Assembly: GCA_021372945.1 (NCBI GenBank)
Contig: JAJFTK010000024.1
Span: forward strand, 1 to 64,000
Reading direction: 5' to 3'
From: Planctomycetaceae bacterium
GTDB lineage: Bacteria; Planctomycetota; Phycisphaerae; Sedimentisphaerales; Anaerohalosphaeraceae
DNA: 64,000 nucleotides
Both the position numbers and the translations under genes were made by a program. Shown here one piece after another: positions 57,781 to 64,000 of the stretch. The notes under the pieces were generated by a model, which was not told where the DNA came from, searched no databases, and saw only the letters and a list, made by a program, of their open reading frames with translations. Each line of letters starts with the position of its first letter. Position 1 is the first letter of the stretch.

Positions 57781-57910
57781 TTTGGTTTTCCTTGTAAAGC
57801 CTTTGTGGCAAATTGCCGATAATGTATGTAGGCGATTGGGTAATTCAGGAAGTCGCTTCACGAAAGGAGCACCGGGAACATCAACCGTTAACCTTTTTTG
57901 GAGGACTTTC

Positions 57911-57970
57911 ATGCATGAACTAATTTGCCTGATAGGCTTATTGGTCGCGCTGTCTGTAGTGCGCCGATAA
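57911..57970 (+). CDS. Plus-strand membrane micropeptide, copy 2
   Basis: MHELICLIGLLVALSVVRR: one short hydrophobic helix and a basic end. Leader 57889-57904 supplies GGAGG, and a plus-strand terminator follows 8 bp after the stop, so leader, frame and terminator make a complete tiny transcription unit. The first codons match the frame at 20916. It points against all neighbours. Confidence 0.5.
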   Translation: MHELICLIGLLVALSVVRR

Positions 57971-57977
57971 ACCTTCG

Positions 57978-58012
57978 GCGGCCCCCGGCAAGCCCAGGGG
58001 CCGCTTTTGTTT
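57978..58012 (+). terminator. Plus-strand terminator behind the micropeptide
   Basis: GCGGCCCC pairs with GGGGCCGC around a short loop, followed by TTTTGTTTCC. On the minus strand no T-run follows, so it serves the plus-strand unit at 57911. Confidence 0.7.
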
Positions 58013-58018
58013 CCCAGG

Positions 58019-58198
58019 CTACTCTGACTGCACCCTTAGTTCTGCAAAGAATGCATCCATGTAAGTTGCCTTCGTCTGCCCTTCTGTGCGAAACTTGTTA
58101 AACGTTCGTGCCTCGAAGTAGGGTTGCGATAGGGCTGCTAGAAACAGTGCAATGATTCCAATTACAATAACAAGCAGTGATGTGTTTTCTTTTTCCAT
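58019..58198 (-). CDS. Small membrane protein, 59 residues
   Basis: One membrane helix (LLVIVIGIIALFLAALSQPY) and a short soluble tail. Met at 58198 is chosen since AAAAAGGACCATT precedes it. No family is recognised. Confidence 0.55.
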   Translation of the reverse strand: MEKENTSLLVIVIGIIALFLAALSQPYFEARTFNKFRTEGQTKATYMDAFFAELRVQSE

Positions 58199-58263
58199 AA
58201 TGGTCCTTTTTGTTTGAGTGTGGGGAATGGGACCGCCTGCCTGAAAGCAAGCGGCCCCGGTGT

Positions 58264-58536
58264 TTACCATTTACGCCGCACTTTGGTCTCGTCGATTGAT
58301 GCGAAATCCCAGGTGCGCGTATTGTTCAGGGTTGGAAGGTCGTCCGTTTCAAACAAATCTGGCCTAATGGCCTTGAGGCTGCGTAGAAGTTTGCATATCG
58401 CAGGCTGACTAATGCCCATTTCCGCGGCAGCTTCTTCCTGGGTGAGTCCGTGGATGTACGTGTGCCGATAAGCTTCGATCTGTTTCGGGGAGGGAAAGCC
58501 AATCCTGGTTTTGCATTGTGGGCATTCGAGTATCAT
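58264..58536 (-). CDS. Zinc-knuckle HTH DNA-binding protein
   Basis: 90 residues: CPQCKTRIGF zinc half at the start and an HTH (GLTQEEAAAEMGISQPAICK) of the sigma-region-4 or LuxR type in the middle. Likely a phage regulator. The stop of the phosphoesterase gene runs the other way only by 4 bp overlap at 58533, so both are in one operon. Confidence 0.65.
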   Translation of the reverse strand: MILECPQCKTRIGFPSPKQIEAYRHTYIHGLTQEEAAAEMGISQPAICKLLRSLKAIRPDLFETDDLPTLNNTRTWDFASIDETKVRRKW

Positions 58537-59312
58537 GCGGCCCTCATGCAGGGAAGGGAGGCAAGAATGGGCGTGATCGTAATATTGGGGCCCTTCTCGA
58601 TGTCTAGCACCAAAAGGCCCACGTTGATCGTTGCCGAACAGCGCCTGGCGCCATACTTGCTTCCATAGCCCTGCAATGCGGGTGTGCTGAATGCCCGGAC
58701 AATTTGCCCGCCGGTTTCACTGGCGCACTGAGCGAACTTGTGAACGTGCGAGCGGATAAGTATGTCAGCCCTGGGCTGTTCTCCCTTGTCGGCCCAAAGC
58801 TGATTGTAAAGGACCTCCTTGGCAAGGTTGGTATAGATGCCATAGGGGACCTGGGTTGCGCCAAGATGGTGTTTGCAATCAATGACCCAACCATTGGCGT
58901 GAATCCATTCGTGCGAACCAATGGTTGCGTGAAAATGCTTGGCCACCTGGTCTTCGTAGTCTTCCTTGTCACCAGTGTGGTAAGCTGTGCCATACGTCAT
59001 TGAATACCTCTTGGCATCAGTGATCTCGATGGCCTTGATGGCCATATTGACCTGCTCATTGCGGTCCACTTCGATTAACTCGGTGCCGCCTGAGCGGGTA
59101 CCCGCGCCATCAATCGCATCGCCGTTGACGATCACGCGGTCAATGGGGCGAAGGGATTTGATGGTCTTGGCGTACCAGTCCCAAAGCTGGGATTGAAATT
59201 CGGCAGCCTTGGAAAGGCGCCTGCGCCCTTTGACGGTCTGGCGCTGGTAATCAGGGTGGGTAAGGCCCACCAGGTGTCCGCAGTGAAGATCGGACAGTAC
59301 AACTATTCTCAT
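58533..59312 (-). CDS. Calcineurin-like metallophosphoesterase
   Basis: 259 residues with the two-metal motifs: VVLSDLHCGH (DxH), VIVNGDAIDGAG (GDxxD), IGSHEWIH (GxHE variant of GNHE) and LIRSHVHKFAQC (GHxH variant). These enzymes cleave phosphomonoesters or nucleic acids. In phages such proteins often act in recombination or nucleotide turnover. The substrate is unknown. Confidence 0.85.
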   Translation of the reverse strand: MRIVVLSDLHCGHLVGLTHPDYQRQTVKGRRRLSKAAEFQSQLWDWYAKTIKSLRPIDRVIVNGDAIDGAGTRSGGTELIEVDRNEQVNMAIKAIEITDAKRYSMTYGTAYHTGDKEDYEDQVAKHFHATIGSHEWIHANGWVIDCKHHLGATQVPYGIYTNLAKEVLYNQLWADKGEQPRADILIRSHVHKFAQCASETGGQIVRAFSTPALQGYGSKYGARRCSATINVGLLVLDIEKGPNITITPILASLPCMRAA

Positions 59313-59393
59313 TAGGTTCCTCCGGTGTGAGGTAAATGAGGCGGAGCCCTGGGCGGTATGGGTAAGCGCGTCAGGACCGCCGCCTCCGGTGTT

Positions 59394-59474
59394 TTACAGG
59401 GATACAGCGGCGATGGCTGCCAAAAGCAAGAGACTCAGCGCAAAGATGAGTTGTAGGGTATCATAGCGCGACAT
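59394..59474 (-). CDS. Membrane micropeptide, 26 residues
   Basis: MSRYDTLQLIFALSLLLLAA then IAAVSL: one hydrophobic helix after a short polar head. AGAGGACGATATG gives a Shine-Dalgarno four bases before the ATG. Same layout as its upstream neighbour. Confidence 0.45.
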   Translation of the reverse strand: MSRYDTLQLIFALSLLLLAAIAAVSL

Positions 59475-59491
59475 ATCGTCCTCTGTGTGAT

Positions 59492-59575
59492 TTATTCATT
59501 GTAGGTAAACGCGCCCATTACGAGGGCAACGAGTATCCAGCAAACGAGGAATTGGAAAAGGTTGTCCGGTATCAT
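59492..59575 (-). CDS. Membrane micropeptide, 27 residues
   Basis: MIPDNLFQFLVCWILVALVM then GAFTYNE: one hydrophobic helix. Its start overlaps the stop of the upstream gene (ATGA), so coupling is likely. Two such peptides in a row suggest a membrane pair. Confidence 0.45.
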   Translation of the reverse strand: MIPDNLFQFLVCWILVALVMGAFTYNE

Positions 59576-60006
59576 GCTGCACTCCGTACTAGGGCTTGCA
59601 GGAGGTCCTCAAGCTGCTCCACCGAAAGAACAATATTTTCGGCGTGATAGGCAAGCCAGGGATGGTCTTGCTGGCCATTGGTGCAGCATAGGTAAACCGG
59701 AACGCCCAGGGTGTAGGCGTACGCGATTTCCATGATGGTTCCATAGCTGAGGTTGCCGTCCACGAAGGCTACTACGCCGTCACAGGAAGCCAGGGCCTCT
59801 AAGTCGCGAAGCACGATAGAGGCAGGGTCGCCGTGGTAGCGCTCGCGCTTTCCGGCGTCGATGGCGTCTATGTCGTCACGCACAAGGTCATAGAATGGAT
59901 TGACCAGTTCGATGCCCAGGGTTTCTTCGGTTTCAAGCTCCCACTGCCGTCGGCTGAGGCGGGAATCAAACGGATGGGCTAGGTAGAAGCGGGGTCGCGC
60001 TTTCAT
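59572..60006 (-). CDS. Nucleoside 2-deoxyribosyltransferase-like protein
   Basis: 144 residues from the Met at 60006. FYLAHPFDSRLSRRQWELET, then CDGVVAFVDGNLSYGTIMEI and AYAYTLGVPVYLC, follows the NDT/DUF4406 Rossmann-like pattern (HPF start, D-G-x-x-x-x-D and GTxxEIxYA). It would act on nucleosides or nucleotides. The segment overlaps the next gene by 41 bp. Confidence 0.65.
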   Translation of the reverse strand: MKARPRFYLAHPFDSRLSRRQWELETEETLGIELVNPFYDLVRDDIDAIDAGKRERYHGDPASIVLRDLEALASCDGVVAFVDGNLSYGTIMEIAYAYTLGVPVYLCCTNGQQDHPWLAYHAENIVLSVEQLEDLLQALVRSAA

Positions 60007-60361
60007 AACTCTCCTCCATAATGTTGAATGTTGCATTGCGAATGAATTGGTCCAGGGCCATGAGCGCGCGTGTGGCGTAATGCGCCAGTTCTTCAAACTG
60101 GACATTGCGGTCGGGCTCGTAGTCCTGGAAGGCCATGTAGCGAAACAGGTGGCGAAGGCTGTGGTCGATCTCGCTGTTGACTGAGATGCCGTGCCAGTTC
60201 TTGGAGCCGTATTTACCGGCGCCCTTGCCCATGACTTGCGCTATGGCAAGGAGGGCGTGGAATGGAAGTTCGGTGGGAAGTTCCTTAATTGAGGTTTGCT
60301 TGCCACCCTCCGGTGTTGTGGTAACGTCGTCGGTTTCCCGATAAAAATTTTGCAAATCCAT
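59966..60361 (-). CDS. dATP/dGTP diphosphohydrolase-like (DUF5664)
   Basis: 131 residues. FHALLAIAQVMGKGAGKYGS, KNWHGISVNSEIDHSLRHLF, RYMAFQDYEPD and ELAHYATRALMALDQFI match the all-alpha NTP pyrophosphohydrolase pattern (MazG/DUF5664), with metal-binding E/D and H residues. Phages use such enzymes to shape the dNTP pool. Met at 60361 is preferred over one 11 codons upstream. Confidence 0.72.
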   Translation of the reverse strand: MDLQNFYRETDDVTTTPEGGKQTSIKELPTELPFHALLAIAQVMGKGAGKYGSKNWHGISVNSEIDHSLRHLFRYMAFQDYEPDRNVQFEELAHYATRALMALDQFIRNATFNIMEESYESATPLLPSPSV

Positions 60362-60363
60362 GG

Positions 60364-60861
60364 TTATATTGCATCCTTGAAGTAATGTTTGCATTTTGCA
60401 AGGAATCTATTCAGCCTATGCTGAACCGCTTGATGGCTGATAGAGAGGCGGCTGGCTGTTTCCTCCAGCGTGTACCCCTCCCAGTATCTCAGGCGGAGTG
60501 CCTCGCTTACTTTGGGTGAGGGTTTTACGTGGGCTATGGCGGCGGTGATGTCGTGCTGCGCGTCAGCGGCCTCGAAGCAATCTGGTTGCCGCTTTGTGGG
60601 CTGTGGAAATTGCCAGACTTGCGACTTGTATGTAGCTTCCTTGCGGATGTGGTTTGTCATGCCCCACGAGTAGTTCCTTTCTCGGAAGCGGGGTTCGTTC
60701 TTTCCAAACCTCGCGTGCCAGAGCCATCCAGCGTTCATCAGGTCGTGAACACTAGTGTAGGTTCGCTGCCATGGGGGCAGGGTTGCCCATCTCTCGCGGG
60801 CAATGATCTCCAGCCTGCGCAGATCGTTGGCTTCTGCTGTATTGGCATTGTTGTTTAACAT
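60364..60861 (-). CDS. Sigma-70-like RNA polymerase factor
   Basis: 165 residues. A region-2-like N-terminal part (TSVHDLMNAGWLWHARFG) and a clear region-4 HTH at the C-terminus (ALRLRYWEGYTLEETASRLS, then ISHQAVQHRLNRFLAKCKHY). It resembles ECF-type sigma factors and phage middle/late transcription activators. It could direct late phage transcription. Three neighbours are DNA-metabolism genes. Confidence 0.7.
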   Translation of the reverse strand: MLNNNANTAEANDLRRLEIIARERWATLPPWQRTYTSVHDLMNAGWLWHARFGKNEPRFRERNYSWGMTNHIRKEATYKSQVWQFPQPTKRQPDCFEAADAQHDITAAIAHVKPSPKVSEALRLRYWEGYTLEETASRLSISHQAVQHRLNRFLAKCKHYFKDAI

Positions 60862-60973
60862 GTTCGGTCAGTAGGTTTGGGTTAACTTGGGTGTAATAGC
60901 ATTCCCTGCATAACAATAATCCATCCATGTTGACGAATGCGTCCGCGCCGCATTCACAGCGGTACCTGCTCAT
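60752..60973 (-). CDS. Small zinc-ribbon protein overlapping the sigma-like gene
   Basis: 73 residues: CECGADAFVN and CRECYYTQ are a zinc ribbon in the first 30; the last 37 codons overlap the sigma-like gene in another frame and look unstructured. It overlaps the NinG-like gene by 20 bp. Confidence 0.5.
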   Translation of the reverse strand: MSRYRCECGADAFVNMDGLLLCRECYYTQVNPNLLTEHVKQQCQYSRSQRSAQAGDHCPREMGNPAPMAANLH

Positions 60974-61505
60974 AATACGGGAGCCTCTTTAGTTTTTGGG
61001 CGAGGGCGTTGCAAAGCTCCTGCAATTCCTCCGGTGTGAACTGCTTGGGTTGCTTCGACAGGCGTTTAAGCTCGTCAATTACCTCTTGGCCATATTTCTT
61101 TTGCATGAACGGGTAATACTCGATCAGGTTGCCGTTGAGGAAAATGTTGCAACGGCGGCATTGGGCGTGCGCATTACGTTCGTCATACAGTACGGAATTA
61201 TGGCGACCCGGTACAAAGTGGCCGCATTCAAGCTGAGAATAAGGAAGCACTGCCCCACAGGAGCAGCACTTCCCGTATTCCCCGGTGTCTTCATTTTCAA
61301 GGCAGTCACGGCGCCGGATATAATGCGAAAATATCGTGTTCGCCTTTCTCTTGAGCGCCGTGATTGAGGGTTTTTTCCTCTTGGCTGCCTTGCGTTTTTT
61401 AGCCAAACGGGCCCGCTTCCTCGGAGTCCTGGCGTTTCTTGCGAGCGAAGACGTTGATGTCGCCAATGGCGAAGATCTGGCCCCACATCTTTTCGCCATC
61501 GACAA
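60954..61505 (-). CDS. NinG-like (Rap) recombination nuclease
   Basis: 183 residues. A basic N-terminus (KRARLAKKRKAAKRKKPSIT) precedes the family pattern KCCSCGAVLPYSQLECGHFV, PGRHNSVLYDERNAHAQC, RRCNIFLNGNLIEYYPFM. NinG/Rap of lambda-like phages is a Holliday-junction nuclease; HNH-type zinc and catalytic His-Asn residues are visible. Met1 or Met3 may be the start. It overlaps the next gene by 107 bp. Confidence 0.82.
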   Translation of the reverse strand: MSMAKRCGARSSPLATSTSSLARNARTPRKRARLAKKRKAAKRKKPSITALKRKANTIFSHYIRRRDCLENEDTGEYGKCCSCGAVLPYSQLECGHFVPGRHNSVLYDERNAHAQCRRCNIFLNGNLIEYYPFMQKKYGQEVIDELKRLSKQPKQFTPEELQELCNALAQKLKRLPYYEQVPL

Positions 61506-61587
61506 AGAGAACGCCGATGGGGTCCCAGTGGGTTTTGTCTGGGTCGTTGCGGTCGGGCCGCGGTTTTACAATGTCGTAAAGTTTCAT
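61399..61587 (-). CDS. Hypothetical protein, 62 residues
   Basis: MKLYDIVKPRPDRNDPDKTH, then VLFVDGEKMWGQIFAIGDIN: short strand-rich protein. Its last 35 codons overlap the NinG-like gene in another frame. GGAGTAACT precedes the ATG. No family is recognised. Confidence 0.5.
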   Translation of the reverse strand: MKLYDIVKPRPDRNDPDKTHWDPIGVLFVDGEKMWGQIFAIGDINVFARKKRQDSEEAGPFG

Positions 61588-61608
61588 AGTTACTCCATAG
61601 AGTTAGTG

Positions 61609-62028
61609 TTAGCCTGCATCTGCAAGCCGTTCAGGGTCCACCTCGTTCGGGTCGGGGATATATAGGCCGAATTCCTCAGCCGCCCAGCGTTTTACTTCTT
61701 CGAGGAACAGGTTAAAGCGGCCTGTGCTAACCGTGGTTTTGCTATAGGTCTTGCGCAGTATCCTGTCCTGTACGTGGACGAAATCGGAAAGAAACATGTC
61801 ACGCAGGACGACATCCATTTCATCGCGCGTGAAGCCTGTATAGGCCGATAGAATTTGGAGGACGACTCCGTAATAATAGGCAAACTGCGGATTTGACGTA
61901 GTACGCTGCCAATTTTCCACAGTTACCGCCAGGAACGGACCCAACACCTCTGTGTGTTTGCGGAATCCTTCCGGGTCACACAGGGTAATGTGTCCGCCCT
62001 TGTTAATCGCTCGCCATCGTTTTTTCAT
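61609..62028 (-). CDS. NinB-like recombination protein
   Basis: 139 residues from the Met at 62028, which has GGGAG five bases upstream. RTTSNPQFAYYYGVVLQILS, YTGFTRDEMDVVLRDMFL and WAAEEFGLYIPDPNEV match lambda NinB / DUF1367-type proteins, which work with single-strand annealing recombinases. Adjacent to GroES and the annealing protein. Confidence 0.65.
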   Translation of the reverse strand: MKKRWRAINKGGHITLCDPEGFRKHTEVLGPFLAVTVENWQRTTSNPQFAYYYGVVLQILSAYTGFTRDEMDVVLRDMFLSDFVHVQDRILRKTYSKTTVSTGRFNLFLEEVKRWAAEEFGLYIPDPNEVDPERLADAG

Positions 62029-62323
62029 CGGGGTCTCCCTCTGATTCAATGGCTAAGATTTCCGTTTCGGGCATCAGAAGCAGTTCTTGGCCTTGGTGTT
62101 CCACAGGAATGCCCGAGTAGCTGCTGAAATATACCGTATGGCCCGGCTTTACTGCCATTGGGCTGCGAGCGGGCGCATCGCCGATGGGCTTACCTGGCCC
62201 AACGGCAACCACGGTGCCCTTGTCGGGGCGCTTTTGGTTTGGGAGTAAGATGCCTCCCGTTGAGAGCTTGTTTGGGTCGCAGCGTTCAATCGCGACCAGG
62301 TTGCTTAAAAGTTTCAGTGTCAT
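62003..62323 (-). CDS. Phage-encoded GroES-like co-chaperonin
   Basis: 106 residues. The GroES mobile loop (PNKLSTGGILLPNQKRPDKG) and GTVVAVGPGKPIG are unmistakable, with VKPGHTVYFSSYSG near 60 and an acidic C-terminal tail. It caps GroEL; phages use their own GroES to help fold a bulky capsid protein. Overlaps the annealing gene by 4 bp. Confidence 0.88.
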   Translation of the reverse strand: MTLKLLSNLVAIERCDPNKLSTGGILLPNQKRPDKGTVVAVGPGKPIGDAPARSPMAVKPGHTVYFSSYSGIPVEHQGQELLLMPETEILAIESEGDPDEKTMASD

Positions 62324-63033
62324 GCTGCTGCCTTTTCTATGGTGATTGTTTGCAGGATGGCCTTTTCGTCTTCGGGCGTTTCCGGCCAGTGTCCCAGGGT
62401 TGCATAGACCAGTTTAGCCAAAGAGGCAGTGGAAATATCTTTGCCGTTTGGCACGTTTTCACTGACCCAGTTGGCGATCAGGTTCATGCTCTTGACATTC
62501 GCCTTAGACATAGGCGGCAAGTCGCTGAGTGATGCCTCTTGGTGGGGGTGTGAGGGGGCCTGTTGGAGCGTCTTGGCTTCTTGTTCAGCAAATTCCGCCT
62601 TCATCCTGGCCACGTAGCGATTGTCGTCGTAAAGGCCTTCAAATACGTCAGAACTGAAACCTAATTTAGATAAGCCCTTGGTGAGCGCGTCCGTGGCGAC
62701 CTTCTTGACGAAATCTTCATCCACCTTAGCCTTCTCGGATACGAAGATGCTTGAATGGATGGGCAACATTCCCTTGCCGTCTGTGGCAGGGTAAAACAGA
62801 ATGGCCCGGTAAATGCAAATGTTGTAGGCCTCGAAGATGGTAAAGTGTTCATCTTCGACGCCCCACGAGCTACCCATTGGGCCCCAGAGTTCGGTAGCTC
62901 GCTTGACGCGGGATTGGGCGCAGATGGCAGTGAAGCCTCCGCGCTGACTGACGTGCTTGGTGTGCTTTGGGTCTGTTTTACACACCTGTTCCCAAATACG
63001 CATATTGGGATTTGGTTCTGCCTTAGAAGACAT
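62320..63033 (-). CDS. Rad52/ERF-like single-strand annealing protein
   Basis: 237 residues. WEQVCKTDPKHTKHVSQRGG, then ATDALTKGLSKLGFSSDVFE and GLYDDNRYV match Rad52-type or Sak/DdrA annealing proteins of phages; the C-terminal half is helical. It anneals complementary strands in phage recombination. Neighbours are NinB-like and an exonuclease-like gene, consistent with a two-component recombination system. Confidence 0.8.
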   Translation of the reverse strand: MSSKAEPNPNMRIWEQVCKTDPKHTKHVSQRGGFTAICAQSRVKRATELWGPMGSSWGVEDEHFTIFEAYNICIYRAILFYPATDGKGMLPIHSSIFVSEKAKVDEDFVKKVATDALTKGLSKLGFSSDVFEGLYDDNRYVARMKAEFAEQEAKTLQQAPSHPHQEASLSDLPPMSKANVKSMNLIANWVSENVPNGKDISTASLAKLVYATLGHWPETPEDEKAILQTITIEKAAA

Positions 63034-63072
63034 TAAACGTCCTTTCTTAGTATAAGAATGTCTGCGATTGCC

Positions 63073-63420
63073 TTAAAATGTTTCCGGGTCATTGGGTTCT
63101 CCCTGGAGTTCGGAAAGCGGTACGGGCTTCCAATAGAGATCGCGTTCAATTGGCAGCGCGTGTATGCCTGTGCAGCCCTGCTTGGCGGTTTCGAGTTCGC
63201 GCAGGGTGAAGTAACCGTACTCGAATTCAAAGCCATCCACGGCACCCCAGAACAGCCAGTCGCCGTCGGGTTGCTTCTCGCCTTCGGCCACGTACCAGGT
63301 CCAACTTCCGGCAGGGTCAAAGAACTTGACTGTCGCAATAGGCGGCTGGTTGGTCTGTTCATAGTGGTAGAGGGGTGGGATGAGTGCTGCAATTTCGGGG
63401 GTGAGTAATTGTGGGTTCAT
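63073..63420 (-). CDS. DUF2958 protein
   Basis: 115 residues from the Met at 63420 (AAGGAAAACGC upstream). ATVKFFDPAGSWTWYVAEGE, then DGFEFEYGYFTLRELETAKQ, is the DUF2958 pattern found on plasmids, conjugative elements and phages. Role unknown. Confidence 0.75.
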   Translation of the reverse strand: MNPQLLTPEIAALIPPLYHYEQTNQPPIATVKFFDPAGSWTWYVAEGEKQPDGDWLFWGAVDGFEFEYGYFTLRELETAKQGCTGIHALPIERDLYWKPVPLSELQGEPNDPETF

Positions 63421-63446
63421 GCGTTTTCCTTGTGTTGAGTTAGTGT

Positions 63447-63659
63447 TTATTGCTGCGTAACGTTGCATGGTCCCTTCCGGTTGGATTTAGTGAGAGCGTG
63501 CTTGACGGCGTTTCCGAGTACTTCCTTCGGAATGTGTACGCCGTAGTAGTAAGTGTCATAACAGTACTGGTTTAGTTCAGTCAGAAGTGAGTTGAGGAAT
63601 GTCAAGTAACTGTTTATTGTGACCTTGTAGTCACCATCTGACAGTTTCTGGTAACTCAT
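63447..63659 (-). CDS. Hypothetical protein, 70 residues
   Basis: MSYQKLSDGDYKVTINSYLT, then FLNSLLTELNQYCYDTYYYG: a short strand-helix protein. Start at 63659 chosen because GCAACAGGAGGCCGC precedes it. It overlaps the exonuclease end by 4 bp. No family is recognised. Confidence 0.5.
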   Translation of the reverse strand: MSYQKLSDGDYKVTINSYLTFLNSLLTELNQYCYDTYYYGVHIPKEVLGNAVKHALTKSNRKGPCNVTQQ

Positions 63660-64000
63660 GCGGCCTCCTGTTGCAGTTGCTTGGCGTAGGGGCAAAATTC
63701 TCGCACTATGCACCAATCGGCGCATCGTACGCATTCGCCTGGACGCAATTCAATGGAGTATTCTTTCCCCAAAGAAATGCCCTTCTCTCGCATGTAAGCG
63801 AGAAGGGCGTTTCGTGAGTCTTCCACTTTAACAGCGGTCTTCCTGCCTACCTTTTTTAAGGCAAAGGTGGGTTCCTTGGCCCACTTTTCCTCTTGGGCAC
63901 ATTCGGTCGGCGGCTGCTGGTGTTGCTGCACACGGGCCCTGACATAGGCGTCCTGTTGCTCTGGCTTCCAGAGTGGTATGGGAACCGCGACAAGCCTGCG
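63656..64000 (-). CDS. Exonuclease-like protein with Cys cluster, C-terminal part
   Basis: Only the C-terminal ~114 residues are in the window; the frame is open to the right edge (RLVAVPIPLWKPEQQDAYVR). GECVRCADWCIVREFCPYAK near the end resembles the Cys cluster of Cas4/AddB-like or DUF2800 PD-(D/E)XK nucleases. Next to an annealing protein this would be the partner exonuclease. The catalytic core lies outside the window. Confidence 0.6.
   Translation of the reverse strand, partial: RRLVAVPIPLWKPEQQDAYVRARVQQHQQPPTECAQEEKWAKEPTFALKKVGRKTAVKVEDSRNALLAYMREKGISLGKEYSIELRPGECVRCADWCIVREFCPYAKQLQQEAA

Larger units (their letters stand above)
15787..64000. mobile_element. Prophage (podovirus-like), left portion
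   Basis: From the 3' end of tRNA-Gly to the right edge nearly every gene is phage-like: integrase, annealing recombinase, terminase, portal, scaffold, capsid, adaptors, tail hub, internal virion proteins, holin-like and lysozyme-like proteins. Almost all are on the minus strand. No tape measure, sheath or long-tail assembly genes were found, which favours a short-tailed virion. At least 48 kb is present, and the right attachment site is outside the window. The structural genes look intact, so the element may still be active. Confidence 0.92.

Noticed and set aside
1..64000. CRISPR array
   Set aside because: No array of equally spaced 24-40 bp repeats was seen; the 11-bp repeats near 1.4 kb are too short.
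1..64000. Insertion sequences or transposases
   Set aside because: No transposase motif or terminal inverted repeats with target duplication were recognised.

Overview
The window joins a chromosomal segment (about 1-15786) to the left part of a large prophage (about 15787-64000, running off the right edge). The chromosome looks like a planctomycete (Planctomycetota, perhaps Phycisphaerae). The evidence is a fused SecD-SecF with a long coiled-coil insertion, a TPR protein ending in two RNA polymerase alpha-CTD-like domains, a SpoIID-like lipoprotein and a Gram-negative-type RND efflux operon. This is inferred from gene content alone.

Chromosome, left to right: about 1.6 kb without convincing genes, holding short repeats, two sets of 11-bp tandem repeats and the 3' half of a tRNA-Arg(CCT), which looks like an old or neighbouring integration site. 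Next is a leftward operon: TPR/alpha-CTD protein, SpoIID-like lipoprotein, tgt, yajC, secDF, then a terminator. A rightward tripartite efflux operon follows (outer-membrane factor, membrane fusion protein, RND pump), and then tRNA-Gly(TCC).

The prophage is inserted at the 3' end of tRNA-Gly. A tyrosine integrase gene follows, and almost every other phage gene is on the minus strand. From right to left there are: recombination and nucleotide genes (Cys-cluster exonuclease C-terminus, DUF2958, Rad52/ERF-like annealing protein, GroES, NinB-like, NinG-like, sigma-like factor, dATP/dGTP hydrolase-like and deoxyribosyltransferase-like proteins, calcineurin-like phosphoesterase); a fibre gene with a signal peptide; holin-like protein; terminase (small, plus a large subunit split into ATPase and nuclease genes); portal, scaffold, major capsid protein, repeat-rich fibre, adaptors, propeller-like tail hub, tail fibre, GNAT, cupin and internal virion proteins; and a 2142-residue nuclease-tagged virion protein. 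There is no tape measure or tail sheath, so the virion was probably podovirus-like. A small island of mostly plus-strand cargo genes (35.5-36.9 kb) interrupts the structural genes. The 20.4-28.9 kb stretch holds many small accessory genes (SSB, NADAR, SLOG/YspA-like, lysozyme-like, zinc ribbons, membrane peptides), often with their own terminators.

The most interesting part lies next to the integrase (17.3-20.7 kb), where lysogenic-conversion genes are often found. It is a compact ubiquitin-like conjugation cassette: a 73-residue Ubl, an E2-like protein fused to an unusual Cys-rich zinc-binding repeat region, a JAB/JAMM metalloprotease and an E1/ThiF-like adenylyltransferase. The catalytic motifs of all three enzymes can be read from the sequence. 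Related E1-E2-Ubl-JAB operons are known in bacteria (for example BilABCD-type antiphage systems). A complete set inside a prophage, with an E2 carrying about 136 residues of CxxC repeats and a Ubl without a terminal GG, is the best candidate here for an undescribed system.
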